Assembly: GCA_902168105.1 (NCBI GenBank)
Contig: CABHOY010000019.1
Coordinates: 124,001 to 188,000 of the forward strand
Reading direction: 5' to 3'
Length of the DNA stretch: 64,000 nt
Source of the DNA: an uncultured Flavihumibacter sp.
GTDB taxonomy: Bacteria > Bacteroidota > Bacteroidia > Chitinophagales > Chitinophagaceae
Shown here one piece after another: positions 26,942 to 36,359 of the stretch (position 1 is its first letter; every line of letters begins with the position of its first letter). The position numbers and the translations under genes are program-made. The notes beneath the pieces are model-generated. The model made no database searches, had not been told where the DNA came from, and saw nothing but the letters and a program-made list of their open reading frames with translations.

Positions 26942-27931
26942 ATGAGACCCAAATTCTACTTTATGTTAAAGTACACTGTGCTGCTATGCTGTTTAGGTAC
27001 AATGCTTTCTTTATCCCATTCCTGTAAGAAAGACGGTACTAACAATCCGCCGGAGCCACGACCAGACACCACTAACCACGAAGAGACATCCCCTTTCTAT
27101 GGTAAAACACTTACTAAAAGGCCGCTATTGGTAGAATACTGGGGCGGCTGTTGTTATGACAGATCATCCGTAGGCCCTTTAGATGCCGTTCCTGACAGCG
27201 TAGACGTTGTTAACATCTTCACCCTCGGCATTGGCAGAACGGCTGAAGGAAAATGGGAATTTGAGCACAGAGGCGTATCCGGTCAGAATGAGTGGAGCGA
27301 CGTGCTGACCAAAGCACATGCCCTGCAAAAGAGAGGTATCAGGATAGTGGCGACCTCTTTTGCCGGCGGATTGGTAAAGTTATCTGCCGCTGCTGCCGAT
27401 TCTATGGCTAAAGTAGTGAAAGATTCCCTGGACAAATGGAAATTCGATGGTATAGACCTTGACCTGGAATATGGTAATGTTAGAACAGCGAATATTGACA
27501 GTAGTTTCATTGCGCTAAGCAAATATGTTGGTCCGGCGTCAAAGACCGGCAGGATCCTGTCTGTGGTAGACTATAACAATTACAACCTGGCACAGATCAA
27601 AAGGTCAAAACAATATATTGACTACGTTATGACGATGTCTTATTGGAATAAGGCTGCAGATGTTATGAAGTGGGTACAGTCATACGGCGATGGCATCGGC
27701 AACCGCCAAAACGTTCTGATCGGTGTAGGCGCCGGTTGCGCCATCAATGCAGGTCAGGCCACAATACCCGGTGAAGAACTGAAGATAGCGGATACATTAC
27801 GTGCTTCTGCCCCCGGCAGCGGCATGATGGAATTCATCTTCGGATGCAGTTATCATAACAAAGATCAGAACGGAAATATCACAAAAGATGTGAGTTACAC
27901 AACGAATATCATCAACAAACTAAAGAAATAA
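26942..27931 (+). CDS. Glycoside hydrolase family 18-like lipoprotein (endo-beta-N-acetylglucosaminidase-like)
   Basis: A 329-residue lipoprotein: the signal ends in LSLSHSC with Cys28 as lipidation site. The catalytic GH18 motif DGxDxDxE is intact in FDGIDLDLEYG (Asp169 to Glu176, Glu176 being the proton donor), and MTMSYWNKA supplies the usual substrate-binding Tyr near the end of the barrel. The small single domain, without chitin-binding modules, looks closer to EndoH/EndoF-like enzymes cutting the GlcNAc-GlcNAc core of N-glycans than to a large chitinase. That subfamily call is an inference. The gene is monocistronic with a hairpin after it. Confidence 0.82.
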   Translation: MRPKFYFMLKYTVLLCCLGTMLSLSHSCKKDGTNNPPEPRPDTTNHEETSPFYGKTLTKRPLLVEYWGGCCYDRSSVGPLDAVPDSVDVVNIFTLGIGRTAEGKWEFEHRGVSGQNEWSDVLTKAHALQKRGIRIVATSFAGGLVKLSAAAADSMAKVVKDSLDKWKFDGIDLDLEYGNVRTANIDSSFIALSKYVGPASKTGRILSVVDYNNYNLAQIKRSKQYIDYVMTMSYWNKAADVMKWVQSYGDGIGNRQNVLIGVGAGCAINAGQATIPGEELKIADTLRASAPGSGMMEFIFGCSYHNKDQNGNITKDVSYTTNIINKLKK

Positions 27932-27938
27932 TCAATGG

Positions 27939-27970
27939 AAACGCCGGATGGGTAAAACTATCCGGTGTTT
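27939..27970. terminator. Hairpin between GH18 and DUF1801 genes
   Basis: AAACgCCGGAT pairs with ATCCGGtGTTT (one G-T wobble) around a 10-base loop. A and T runs flank both sides, so it may terminate both convergent genes. Confidence 0.7.
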
Positions 27971-27979
27971 TACCTAATC

Positions 27980-28327
27980 TCATTTATACAAGGCCACCAT
28001 TTCTTTTAAAATACCTCTCAACGTTTTCAAAGGGATATCCTTCTCCGGATCAAACAGCATTATTTTCATTCTCGCGCGTTTTTCAATGATCAGCTGCGGA
28101 TGATCTATCCTCGTTCCCTCTACTATCCCGATATATGGCTGCAGATATTTCTTGTGTGTCCATAGATAACAGCACATCTTTTTATTGTAGCAATAAAAAG
28201 GCATCCCGTATTTCCAGGCCTCAGTAATGTTCTCATCATAATCAAGGATGATTTCCCGGAGGGCCAACAGGCAGCTTTTTACAGGCTCCTCCTGTTTCAT
28301 GAAATAGTTATCTGCTTCTCTTAACAT
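27980..28327 (-). CDS. DUF1801-family protein
   Basis: A 115-residue protein of the YdhG/DUF1801 fold. Its N-terminus VKSCLLALREIILDYDENITEAWKYGMPFY and the KKYLQPYIGIVEGTRIDHP region match this family, whose members form small single-domain proteins of uncertain role. It diverges from the helicase gene with an 81-bp gap. Confidence 0.78.
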   Translation of the reverse strand: MLREADNYFMKQEEPVKSCLLALREIILDYDENITEAWKYGMPFYCYNKKMCCYLWTHKKYLQPYIGIVEGTRIDHPQLIIEKRARMKIMLFDPEKDIPLKTLRGILKEMVALYK

Positions 28328-28396
28328 TGGGGATGGTGGTTAGGATGTAAATATATCGCCAATTTCCCCATCACCCAATCTAATCCCGATTCGTCT

Positions 28397-28404
28397 TACC
28401 TTTG
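28397..28404 (+). promoter_or_regulatory. Candidate TAnnTTTG promoter element for the helicase gene
   Basis: TACCTTTG matches the -7 consensus exactly and ends 4 bases before the ATG at 28409, so the transcript would be leaderless or nearly so if this is used. Confidence 0.45.
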
Positions 28405-28408
28405 CGGC

Positions 28409-30316
28409 ATGGATTATTTCAAAAAGCTGCTTGAATTACTGAAAACAGAGCGGGAAGTAGACAGGAAAGCATATCTGGAGATGACAGCTTCAACGTCAGT
28501 AGCCGATCGCAGGGCTAATGGACTTACCTGGTACCCTATTGCCATCAGAGGTTCCGAAATGAGCCGGGGAGACTATCTCACTGTAGAAGTGGAGCGTACC
28601 ACCCACCAGGATATCGTGCACCAGCTCCGTTTTGGCGTGTCAGCAGTCCTTTTTTCGAATCATGATCCTAAAACCGACCGCGTAGAGGGCACCATCTCTT
28701 ACCAGGGCGGTAACCGCCTGAAAATAACGCTCCGTACAGATGAGCTGCCGGAGTGGGCAAATAACGGCAAACTAGGTATCGACCTGCTGTTCGACGATAA
28801 CAGCTACGACGAAATGCAGAATGCCCTTAAACAGGCCGAAACCCGTGTTAGTAAGGAAGATAATGACCGGCTTATCCGGATCCTGACAGGGGAGAAATCG
28901 CCCGCCTTCCAGGACAACCATCCTTCTGTTACCGTTCCCCGCCTCAATGAGTCCCAGCAGGCAGCCGTAAACAGGATACTGGCCGCAAACGACCTGGCTA
29001 TTGTGCATGGTCCTCCCGGTACCGGTAAAACCACTACCCTCGTACAGGCCATCAAAGCGCTGATCAAACAGGATAATAAACAGATATTGGTAGTGGCGCC
29101 GAGTAATACTGCTGTAGACCTCCTGAGCGAAAAACTGTCTGACGAAGGGCTTAACGTACTGCGCGTTGGTAATCCGGCCCGTGTTTCCGAGCGACTGTCG
29201 GCACTGACGCTGGACAGCCGGATGTCGGAACACAACAGCATGAAGGAGATCAAACGCCTGAAGAAGCAGGCCAATGAATTCAGGGACATGGCCCACAAGT
29301 ACAAGCGCAATTTCGGAAAGGCTGAAAGAGAGCAACGCAAGGCATTGTTTGATGAAGCCCGCAGCATCATGAAATCCATCGAAAATACCGAACAATACAT
29401 CATGGACGACCTGCTGGCGAAGGCCCAGGTGATCACAGCCACCCTCGTAGGGGCTAATCACTATACGGTACGCCAGTTAAAATATCATACTATCGTCATT
29501 GACGAAGCTGGACAGGCCCTGGAACCTGCCTGCTGGATCCCTATCCTCAAGGCGCAGAAAGTAGTGCTGGCCGGCGACCATTGCCAGTTGTCCCCTACTG
29601 TCAAGTCGGACGAAGCCGCCAGGAACGGTTTGAGCACCACACTGCTGGAAAAATGTACAGCCCTGTATCCCGAAGCGGTCGTGCTGCTGGAAGAACAATA
29701 CCGCATGCACGAGATGATCATGGGTTATTCCTCTGCTATTTTCTATGAAAATAAATTGAAAGCGCATGCCTCAGTAGCAGGTCATACGCTGTTCCCCGAA
29801 GATGTGCCGCTCTCTTTTGTGGATACCGCCGGCTGCGGATTTGACGAAAAATCCGAAGGAACCAGTACCACCAATCCGGAGGAAGCCGCCTTTCTTTTCA
29901 AACACCTGACACAACTCGTAACAGGTTTTAATGGCCATTACCAGCAGCAGGATCTTCCTTCTATCGCCATTATTTCACCTTATAAGCAGCAGATCCATCT
30001 TCTGAAAGAACAGCTGCAGCATTCCCCGGAACTGCAGTCTTACGGTGACAAGATCTCCGTCAATACGATTGACAGTTTCCAGGGGCAGGAAAGGGATATT
30101 GTCTACATCAGTATGACCAGGAGTAATAACGACAATAAGATCGGCTTCCTGTCCGACATCCGCCGTATGAACGTGGCTATGACAAGGGCCCGTAAAAAGC
30201 TGGTTGTCATAGGCGACAGCGCCACACTTTCCCAACTGCCCTTCTATGCAGGGTTTATTTCCTATGCAGAGCAGCAGAACGCCTACCAGAGCGCCTGGGA
30301 ATTTATGGTTAACTAG
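28409..30316 (+). CDS. Superfamily 1 helicase, Upf1/IGHMBP2-like
   Basis: A 635-residue helicase of the SF1B Upf1-like group. After an N-terminal beta-barrel-like region (about 30-130) come the Q motif LNESQQAAV (179-187), Walker A GPPGTGKTT (201-209), motif Ia VVAPSNTAVD, motif II VIDEAGQALEP, motif III LAGDHCQLSP, motif IV-like IAIISPYKQQI, motif V VNTIDSFQGQERDIV and motif VI NVAMTRARKKL. All motifs needed for ATP hydrolysis are present. Such proteins unwind DNA or RNA 5' to 3' in eukaryotic relatives; the bacterial role is not settled. It stands alone. Confidence 0.92.
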   Translation: MDYFKKLLELLKTEREVDRKAYLEMTASTSVADRRANGLTWYPIAIRGSEMSRGDYLTVEVERTTHQDIVHQLRFGVSAVLFSNHDPKTDRVEGTISYQGGNRLKITLRTDELPEWANNGKLGIDLLFDDNSYDEMQNALKQAETRVSKEDNDRLIRILTGEKSPAFQDNHPSVTVPRLNESQQAAVNRILAANDLAIVHGPPGTGKTTTLVQAIKALIKQDNKQILVVAPSNTAVDLLSEKLSDEGLNVLRVGNPARVSERLSALTLDSRMSEHNSMKEIKRLKKQANEFRDMAHKYKRNFGKAEREQRKALFDEARSIMKSIENTEQYIMDDLLAKAQVITATLVGANHYTVRQLKYHTIVIDEAGQALEPACWIPILKAQKVVLAGDHCQLSPTVKSDEAARNGLSTTLLEKCTALYPEAVVLLEEQYRMHEMIMGYSSAIFYENKLKAHASVAGHTLFPEDVPLSFVDTAGCGFDEKSEGTSTTNPEEAAFLFKHLTQLVTGFNGHYQQQDLPSIAIISPYKQQIHLLKEQLQHSPELQSYGDKISVNTIDSFQGQERDIVYISMTRSNNDNKIGFLSDIRRMNVAMTRARKKLVVIGDSATLSQLPFYAGFISYAEQQNAYQSAWEFMVN

Positions 30317-30370
30317 GCAGGGAAATTTTGATACCTTTATATACCGAACACTATCCTAACAACTGAACCT

Positions 30371-31969
30371 ATGAAAAGAACTACCCTATTGTGCCTGTTC
30401 ACAATCTTGCAGGCGCTTGCCTATGCGCAATTCAAAACTGTTGCTGAAACTCCTTTATTTGATGAACCTGAAACCGGTCATGCGAGACTCCTGCAACTCA
30501 AAAACGGCAATACTGTCGTGGTACGCCTGGGCAACAGAAGCGGGATCGATATTACCGTTTACAATCCGGACCATAAACTTGCCGGCAATAAACACCATGT
30601 TCCATCCTTCGAGAAGTTGAAAGGAGGACGCGTCAATGCCATCTTCGAAACCAGTGGCAGCACCGTTACTGTCCTGATCAGCGAGATCCGGGAACGGACG
30701 CCCGTGCTTTACAGATTGTTGTTTGACGGTAACAACGGTAACCTGGACAGGGAAGAAAAGATCGCAGAAGCTGAACAATACCACTTCAAAGATGTACGCT
30801 GGATCCCTGAGTTTGATCCGGTAAATTCCTTCTCTGTCAGTAAAGATCCCGCCAGTGATAATTATGCAATATTCATCCGCCGCTTCAAAGAAGATCTGGC
30901 AGATAAAAATCAGATGGAAGTAGTGGTATATAGCGGAGAACACCTGGAAATAAGCCGGGCCTTTTATCAGCCGGCCTATAAATATGCATCCTTCAACTAC
31001 CTGGACATGGCCGTATTAGGTGATGACCGGGTGTGCATCCTGGGATTTGCGTACAACGAGATCGCGTCCAATGACCGCGAAGGACAACTGGTGATGACGA
31101 CCCTGACCAAAGGAGGAAGACGTATGACCTCCGAACTGCTGGACCTCTCTGACAACCGGATCGCCGATAGCGCTATTGTGCGGTTCAATCCCGTTACCAA
31201 AAAACTTATGCTGTTGGGCACTGCTCATATTGAGGATGCCGACCCGCAGCCTTATGGGGGATTCCTGGTCATTATAGACCCTTTTAAGGCGAAAATTGAA
31301 CAGGAGGTGAACATCTACCCCACCGAGGCCGATGTCCAGAAAAAGAAGCTGTATGGGCCCGAAGAAACATTTACAGGAATGCCACAGGATATCGTTGTTA
31401 ATGAGGATGGCAGCTTTTCTGTCATTTATGAAGAACTGGCCGCCGAAAAGCATTTACCGAGAGATGCCACCCCATATACTTATTACACGCTCGATAATGC
31501 AGCAGTGACCTCATTTGATGTGAATGGCAAGGTTTTGTATACAAGCTTCATTCCTAAAAAGCAGTTCCTTAAAAACGGTTCTTATCCATCTTTTTATATC
31601 GCACACAGAAAACTGTCCACACAACAGTTGATCGCGGCGGACCAATACCGTTCATTCGCTTATCTGGCCGCAAAGGGTAAACTGTATATTTTCATGAATG
31701 ACGCAGAACAGAACACACATCCGGAGAAGGGAGAATTAGTGCCGTTGCGGGTACCTTCAAACGGACAGGCGTTTACCTATATCGCCGGAAGCCCCGCGCC
31801 CGAAAGGAACTTATTTTTTGGCAAACTAAGAAAAGATGAGACGCATGCATTAGCCGTATTCAATCTATCTGACTATAACAGCGCGACCAGCACCTACGTA
31901 ACGCTGAAACTCGAAGCTACACGCAAGGAGAGAAAAGCAAGGTTAGTGTGGCTGACGCCGGAAGAATAA
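30371..31969 (+). CDS. Hypothetical secreted protein
   Basis: A 532-residue protein with a signal peptide (MKRTTLLCLFTILQALAYAQ). The mature protein consists of repeated beta-strand segments (LLQLKNGNTVVVRLG, VAVLGDD-like turns, GGFLVIIDP), which suggests a propeller-like periplasmic fold, but I recognise no family motif. It begins 54 bp after the helicase stop on the same strand; functional linkage is not evident. Confidence 0.7.
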   Translation: MKRTTLLCLFTILQALAYAQFKTVAETPLFDEPETGHARLLQLKNGNTVVVRLGNRSGIDITVYNPDHKLAGNKHHVPSFEKLKGGRVNAIFETSGSTVTVLISEIRERTPVLYRLLFDGNNGNLDREEKIAEAEQYHFKDVRWIPEFDPVNSFSVSKDPASDNYAIFIRRFKEDLADKNQMEVVVYSGEHLEISRAFYQPAYKYASFNYLDMAVLGDDRVCILGFAYNEIASNDREGQLVMTTLTKGGRRMTSELLDLSDNRIADSAIVRFNPVTKKLMLLGTAHIEDADPQPYGGFLVIIDPFKAKIEQEVNIYPTEADVQKKKLYGPEETFTGMPQDIVVNEDGSFSVIYEELAAEKHLPRDATPYTYYTLDNAAVTSFDVNGKVLYTSFIPKKQFLKNGSYPSFYIAHRKLSTQQLIAADQYRSFAYLAAKGKLYIFMNDAEQNTHPEKGELVPLRVPSNGQAFTYIAGSPAPERNLFFGKLRKDETHALAVFNLSDYNSATSTYVTLKLEATRKERKARLVWLTPEE

Positions 31970-32084
31970 AAAAAAGGCTAAAGTAAGAATACTCCAGCCA
32001 TTGCTAAACCTACAACTGTTTACACTGTTCATGTAACATAAGTTCTCTGTCACAGTTGTCAAGACAGCGGGGTGTTATCAGCTA

Positions 32085-32939
32085 CTATTTTTTAGGCGCT
32101 GGTAACGTTCCGTTGTTATTGATGGGCCAGATGCCTGGTGTCGGAACGCTCACACCTTTGGTGTTACCTCTTTTACTTTCGTCGTCACCGAAGAAATACA
32201 GTGCCCAACCTCTGTAGGCAAGCTGTTTCTTACCGTGTACGTCTATCACTCCAAAGTCAGCCTTTTTGAGGATAGTAGGAATATTTTGTACTGTAGTCTG
32301 CTGGTAAATAGGCCATACAGCGTCATTACTGAAGTCAGGCTTAGTATATTTATTGATGTTGAATGAATCTTTCGAGAACTGATACAACGTTCTGCCATAA
32401 GCATCGGTGATGAATTCTGTCACCTCATCTCCTGCTACATACTTACCGGTGTACTTAATACCATCTTTACCTACAAGTTGCGCTTTACCTAATGCTACAG
32501 AGTAGTCAGGTTTTGCCGTGAACCAGGTACCGCCTACGCTGTCACCTTTGATATCACCGGCTTTAGCGTCATTCTGGAAATAATACAGCGGCCAGCCTTT
32601 ATAAGTTGATTGCTTTGCACCATCTGCGCGGGTGATCACACTAAAATCTTTTGCATCCAGACCTGTTTCAAGGCTAGGATCAGCTTTGTAAAATACAGGC
32701 CATTTAACGATACAGTCGCCGCTACAAGCTGACTGTCCGCTTACATCCAGGGCAAAGGAATACAGGGTACGTCCCTGCGCGTCTGTCAAAATTTTTCCAA
32801 GCTTTTCATTGGTCTGCAATCTTACATCTGCAGTGTTGGTTGGAGGTGTATCCTGATCATCATCATCGTCACAGCTTACAATACAAGTTGCTGCTAAAAC
32901 AAAGAGGGACATCGCAGCTAAGGTTTTTCTAAACTTCAT
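32085..32939 (-). CDS. Lipoprotein with secreted repeats (Lipoprotein_15/COG4315-like)
   Basis: A 284-residue lipoprotein (signal ending ATCIVSC, then the acidic DDDDDQD linker). It contains two copies of the Yx(F/W/Y)xxD-type unit: GRTLYSFALDVSGQSAC...VKWPVF with YKGWPLYYFQND, and GRTLYQFSKDSF...AVWPIY with YRGWALYFFGDD. This family (PF03640) is of unknown function and widespread in bacterial envelopes. A minus-strand TAGCTTTG element at 33096-33103 is a possible promoter. Confidence 0.85.
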   Translation of the reverse strand: MKFRKTLAAMSLFVLAATCIVSCDDDDDQDTPPTNTADVRLQTNEKLGKILTDAQGRTLYSFALDVSGQSACSGDCIVKWPVFYKADPSLETGLDAKDFSVITRADGAKQSTYKGWPLYYFQNDAKAGDIKGDSVGGTWFTAKPDYSVALGKAQLVGKDGIKYTGKYVAGDEVTEFITDAYGRTLYQFSKDSFNINKYTKPDFSNDAVWPIYQQTTVQNIPTILKKADFGVIDVHGKKQLAYRGWALYFFGDDESKRGNTKGVSVPTPGIWPINNNGTLPAPKK

Positions 32940-33095
32940 GTTGAGTTTTTTGAATTTTTAATGATTACTCTGATTTGAGTATGCAAAGCTCAAAATATCT
33001 GTGCTCATTAAAAATTACCAAACCTGGTCATATCCATCCCCTATTTTAGTGATTTATGCTATGTGTTCACCGGAAGCGCTCACTTTTTGAGATAG

Positions 33096-33103
33096 CAAAG
33101 CTA
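33096..33103 (-). promoter_or_regulatory. Candidate TAnnTTTG promoter element for the repeat lipoprotein
   Basis: The minus strand reads TAGCTTTG, an exact consensus match, about 157 bp upstream of the start codon at 32939. The leader would be long. Confidence 0.3.
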
Positions 33104-33183
33104 CAATTCATCACATCATCAGAATTACACATAACAAAGTATTAATGATAAAAATCAAACAATTAGGTGGGAAATGGGGCGGA

Positions 33184-33876
33184 TTAACTATAGCGGTCAT
33201 TCCTCCAGGGATAAGCAGTATCCGAGTACCCGCGCTCTTCCCAGAAGCCTGATTTATTTTCAATAAGGAACTCTATCCTGTGGATCCACTTCGATCCCTT
33301 CCAGGCATATAACTGCGGCGTGATCATTCTTACAGGACCACCGTGCTCAATTGGCAAAGGCGCGCCCTCATAGGTATGCACTAACAGCACATCCGGTTTC
33401 AGCGCCTCTTCCAGGGATACGTTGGTGGTATAGTCGTCATATCCGTAACACAGGATGTGGGTGGCATTCTCTTTCGGCTGGGCCAGCGCCGCCAGGTCAA
33501 GCAAACGTACGCCTTTCCAGTTCATATTCAGTTTGGACCAGGTGGTCACGCAATGGAAGTCGGAAGTATCTTCTGTTTGCGGCAGGGCTAAAAAATCGTC
33601 CCAGGTCAGTTCCACCGGGTGCTCTACGGCGCCGTCTAAGATCAGCCGCCATTCATCCAGGGGGATCTCCGGTTCGATACCCAGGTCCAGTACAGGCCAC
33701 TTATGGGTAAGTACCTGTCCAACTGGTACCACGGGCATACCATGACGGTTAGGATTACCGGCACCCATAGGCTTGTTATCAGCTACGGAAGGCGTTTGGC
33801 GGATCTTATCCTCAAAACGGGCCTTCAGCTTCATACGGGCCTCTACGACCCTTTTTAGTTTGTCTGATTCTTCCAT
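33184..33876 (-). CDS. Sulfite oxidase-like molybdopterin oxidoreductase
   Basis: A 230-residue protein from the ATG at 33876 (MEESDKLKRVVEAR). It is the molybdopterin-binding catalytic domain of the sulfite-oxidase family alone: the Mo-ligating cysteine is in TSDFHCVTTWSKLNMNWKGV, and EHGGPVRMITPQLYAWKGSKWI is the conserved C-terminal half. There is no heme or dimerisation domain, no twin-arginine signal and no MsrQ-like membrane partner next to it, so it resembles the cytoplasmic YuiH-type proteins. The substrate is unknown. Confidence 0.87.
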   Translation of the reverse strand: MEESDKLKRVVEARMKLKARFEDKIRQTPSVADNKPMGAGNPNRHGMPVVPVGQVLTHKWPVLDLGIEPEIPLDEWRLILDGAVEHPVELTWDDFLALPQTEDTSDFHCVTTWSKLNMNWKGVRLLDLAALAQPKENATHILCYGYDDYTTNVSLEEALKPDVLLVHTYEGAPLPIEHGGPVRMITPQLYAWKGSKWIHRIEFLIENKSGFWEERGYSDTAYPWRNDRYS

Positions 33877-34198
33877 AGTATGAAGGTATGAATTATTGAA
33901 AAACTGGTAAATATGAATATCAAACATTCAAATTGCAGCCTGAATAAAATAAGATCTCTATTTCCGACGCCTATACGGCCTGGGCCATTCCTCCCCACTC
34001 TTTATAAGATAAACCGTTCAGTTACAATTCCATTGCAGCGAAAAACGGTATACTTGTTTTAACGGAGGATCTGCGTTCGTGATGGTTCACCGGAAACGCC
34101 CCCCGGATTGAGGTATCAGCGCATTGAATTATGGTAATTTGATAGCTGGTAGATACCCATAAATAATATAAATTTGATACTGTACTTAACCATTGCTG

Positions 34199-35413
34199 AT
34201 GCTTTTGACTTCCTCCTATGAACTGAAGACAGCATTTGCCTATGCCAGGACTTTTAGCCTGGAGAGGAAACTTTTTTACATAGATAGCCAGATGATACTG
34301 CTGGGTATCCTGGACTCTTATGCCAGCGATATCGCCATCGATAACGCCGACCGGGAAAAGCTGATCCAGTGGTTACACGCCCTGAACTGGGAACAACGTC
34401 CCGGTACTCCTATTCCCACCGGTAACAGGCCCAAAGTGCCTATTATGACGGAGGCGGAGAGAATGCTGGAAAATGCGGCCTATTACCAGAAAAAACTGGG
34501 CGATGAACAGCTTCATCCCCAACATATTATTCTCTCCCTGCTTAGCATAGAAAACCGCTGTCAGTACAAATTCCAGTCGCTCGGTATCATCTTCGACGGT
34601 TACCTGGACCAGATCCGGGCACAGAGGAATATCCAGACCGGTATCCCTTTCCGTAGTCCGCGTATCAAAACTTCCCATATCAGTTTTTTCCATCCGCTGA
34701 TCCGGTTGTTTTACGGCAAACAACAGAAGAATGCTGCAGTTGAAAGATATTTCAGGGAAGCACAATCGCTGCTCCAGTATAATGATACGCACAAATGCCG
34801 GGCACTTTGCCACCTGGTATTACAGATGCAGCCCGATCATATAAATGCGTTATGGTTATCGGGCGTTACATGGAGAGTGGAAAGGAACTTTCAGAAGGCC
34901 CTCCCTTTTTATGAGAAGGTACATAAGAAACATCCGCAACATACAGGCGTACTGGCGGAAGTGGCGCATTGCCATAGTGAACTGGGTAATCATGCGTGGG
35001 CGCAAAGACTGTACGAACATGCACTGTCATTAAATCCGGGATCGTCCGAACTCTTGAACAGCCTGGGCTTTGAATGTATAAAACTGGAATTGTATGTGGA
35101 AGCGATCTCTTATTTTGATCAGGCCATCGCATACGACGAAGAATGTGCTTATGCGTATAACAATAAAGGTTATGTGTTAATGCACCTGGGATTTCCGGTG
35201 GCTGCGCGTGAGCTTATACTTAAATCACTGCAGTTCAATAAAGGTAACGCATACGCATATCGGAACCTGGCACTGCTTGCCCTGAAAGAACAGGATGAAG
35301 ACACTGCCAGGGAAATGCTCCTGAAAGCACAGCGCTTTAACTTTAAACGTAATTATGGCAATGAAGTGGATGAATTGTTACGCAGTCTGAATAAACAGAA
35401 AGTTACTTCGTAA
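34199..35413 (+). CDS. Clp_N-like domain plus TPR protein
   Basis: A 404-residue cytoplasmic protein from the ATG at 34199. Residues of about 1-150 form two helical repeats like the N-domain of Clp ATPases (second repeat MTEAERMLENAAYYQKKLGD, then LHPQHIILSLLSIENR). Residues of about 185-395 are four or more TPR units (ALWLSGVTWRVERNFQKALP, LLNSLGFECIKLELYVEAIS, AYNNKGYVLMHLGFPVAARE). No ATPase domain follows, so it looks like an adaptor or scaffold. Its last 11 bp overlap the end of the convergent IPC-synthase-like gene. Confidence 0.72.
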   Translation: MLLTSSYELKTAFAYARTFSLERKLFYIDSQMILLGILDSYASDIAIDNADREKLIQWLHALNWEQRPGTPIPTGNRPKVPIMTEAERMLENAAYYQKKLGDEQLHPQHIILSLLSIENRCQYKFQSLGIIFDGYLDQIRAQRNIQTGIPFRSPRIKTSHISFFHPLIRLFYGKQQKNAAVERYFREAQSLLQYNDTHKCRALCHLVLQMQPDHINALWLSGVTWRVERNFQKALPFYEKVHKKHPQHTGVLAEVAHCHSELGNHAWAQRLYEHALSLNPGSSELLNSLGFECIKLELYVEAISYFDQAIAYDEECAYAYNNKGYVLMHLGFPVAARELILKSLQFNKGNAYAYRNLALLALKEQDEDTAREMLLKAQRFNFKRNYGNEVDELLRSLNKQKVTS

Positions 35414-36353
35414 CAGCCGCATAATACTTACTGATCCGCTCATTATAAGCCACGCTTCTCATCAGTACCAGTCTGTATAAAGCAATCCCGGCACTGGCGC
35501 AGGCGATACCCGCCAGCACGTCCAGTACATAGTGATGGCTGGTATAAACAGCTGAAAACCAGATACCCAGTGCGATGATGCCGAAGACGGTCGTGAAGAA
35601 CAGGTTAGTGGTCTTCCTGGCGTAGAAGAATACGATCAGGGGATATGCAGAATGCAATGATGGCATAGCGGCAAATACGTTCGATCCCTTTGCATATAAT
35701 GATCCGAAGATATTAACGTTCAGCGCGATATCGAACCTTGCCAATCCGGCTGTATTACCAGGTGTGCTTGCAATAAAGTCAAAGCCGTGTAACTGTACAT
35801 ACCATGGCGGCGCGGCGGGATAAGTATAGTAGATGATGTATCCCAACCAGTTTACAACGATAAACGTAAAGGCGAAGTGAAGGAATGCGAGTCTGTCCTT
35901 ATAGAACAGGTAAGCGGCGAATGCCAGTGGGACCGGCACCCAGCATAGATAAAATGATCCCGTCAGCACATCGAGCCATACCTGTGTATGATGTAACCAA
36001 TATTCGTTCGGTGTTACTCTCACTCCGTCCATCATGACACCGAACCATGCTTTTTCTGTTTCATAAATGTCCTTGATATGAACAGGCCCCGTCAGATAGT
36101 TCGGGAAAGCCTTCATATAGTCGAACACGATCCAGTAAAAGATGAAGATCGAAAAACCCAATATAAAGCGGCGGGTAGGCCTTGATGCGTAATAACACCC
36201 ATTAAAAATCGCTATCAGCCATAGCTGATCAGTCTTAAAACCAAGCAACCAGGCTGAAAGCAAGAGATAAGCGATGCTGATCGCCGTAGTGATCAGCATA
36301 TTTCGCCTATCAAAAAAAGCAGTTGTAGGCCCGGCAGGAACTGGTGCGTCCAT
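35403..36353 (-). CDS. PAP2-type integral membrane protein, candidate inositol phosphoceramide synthase
   Basis: A 316-residue protein with about eight hydrophobic helices and the Aur1/IPC-synthase-type PAP2 motifs FAAMPSLHSAYPLI and YTSHHYVLDVLAG, whose histidines and aspartate make up the transferase active site. In the Aur1 family these catalyse transfer of phosphoinositol from phosphatidylinositol to ceramide. It is the last gene of a ten-gene operon that also encodes ceramide and phosphatidylinositol synthesis enzymes, which strongly supports that role. A phosphatase acting on a lipid phosphate is the alternative. The gap to the upstream hydroxylase gene is 6 bp. Confidence 0.82.
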   Translation of the reverse strand: MDAPVPAGPTTAFFDRRNMLITTAISIAYLLLSAWLLGFKTDQLWLIAIFNGCYYASRPTRRFILGFSIFIFYWIVFDYMKAFPNYLTGPVHIKDIYETEKAWFGVMMDGVRVTPNEYWLHHTQVWLDVLTGSFYLCWVPVPLAFAAYLFYKDRLAFLHFAFTFIVVNWLGYIIYYTYPAAPPWYVQLHGFDFIASTPGNTAGLARFDIALNVNIFGSLYAKGSNVFAAMPSLHSAYPLIVFFYARKTTNLFFTTVFGIIALGIWFSAVYTSHHYVLDVLAGIACASAGIALYRLVLMRSVAYNERISKYYAAVTK

Positions 36354-36359
36354 CTTATC

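Noticed and set aside
28772..29461. Long antisense frames (212-229 codons) inside the helicase gene
   Set aside because: They run opposite to intact SF1 helicase motifs and show no own family pattern.
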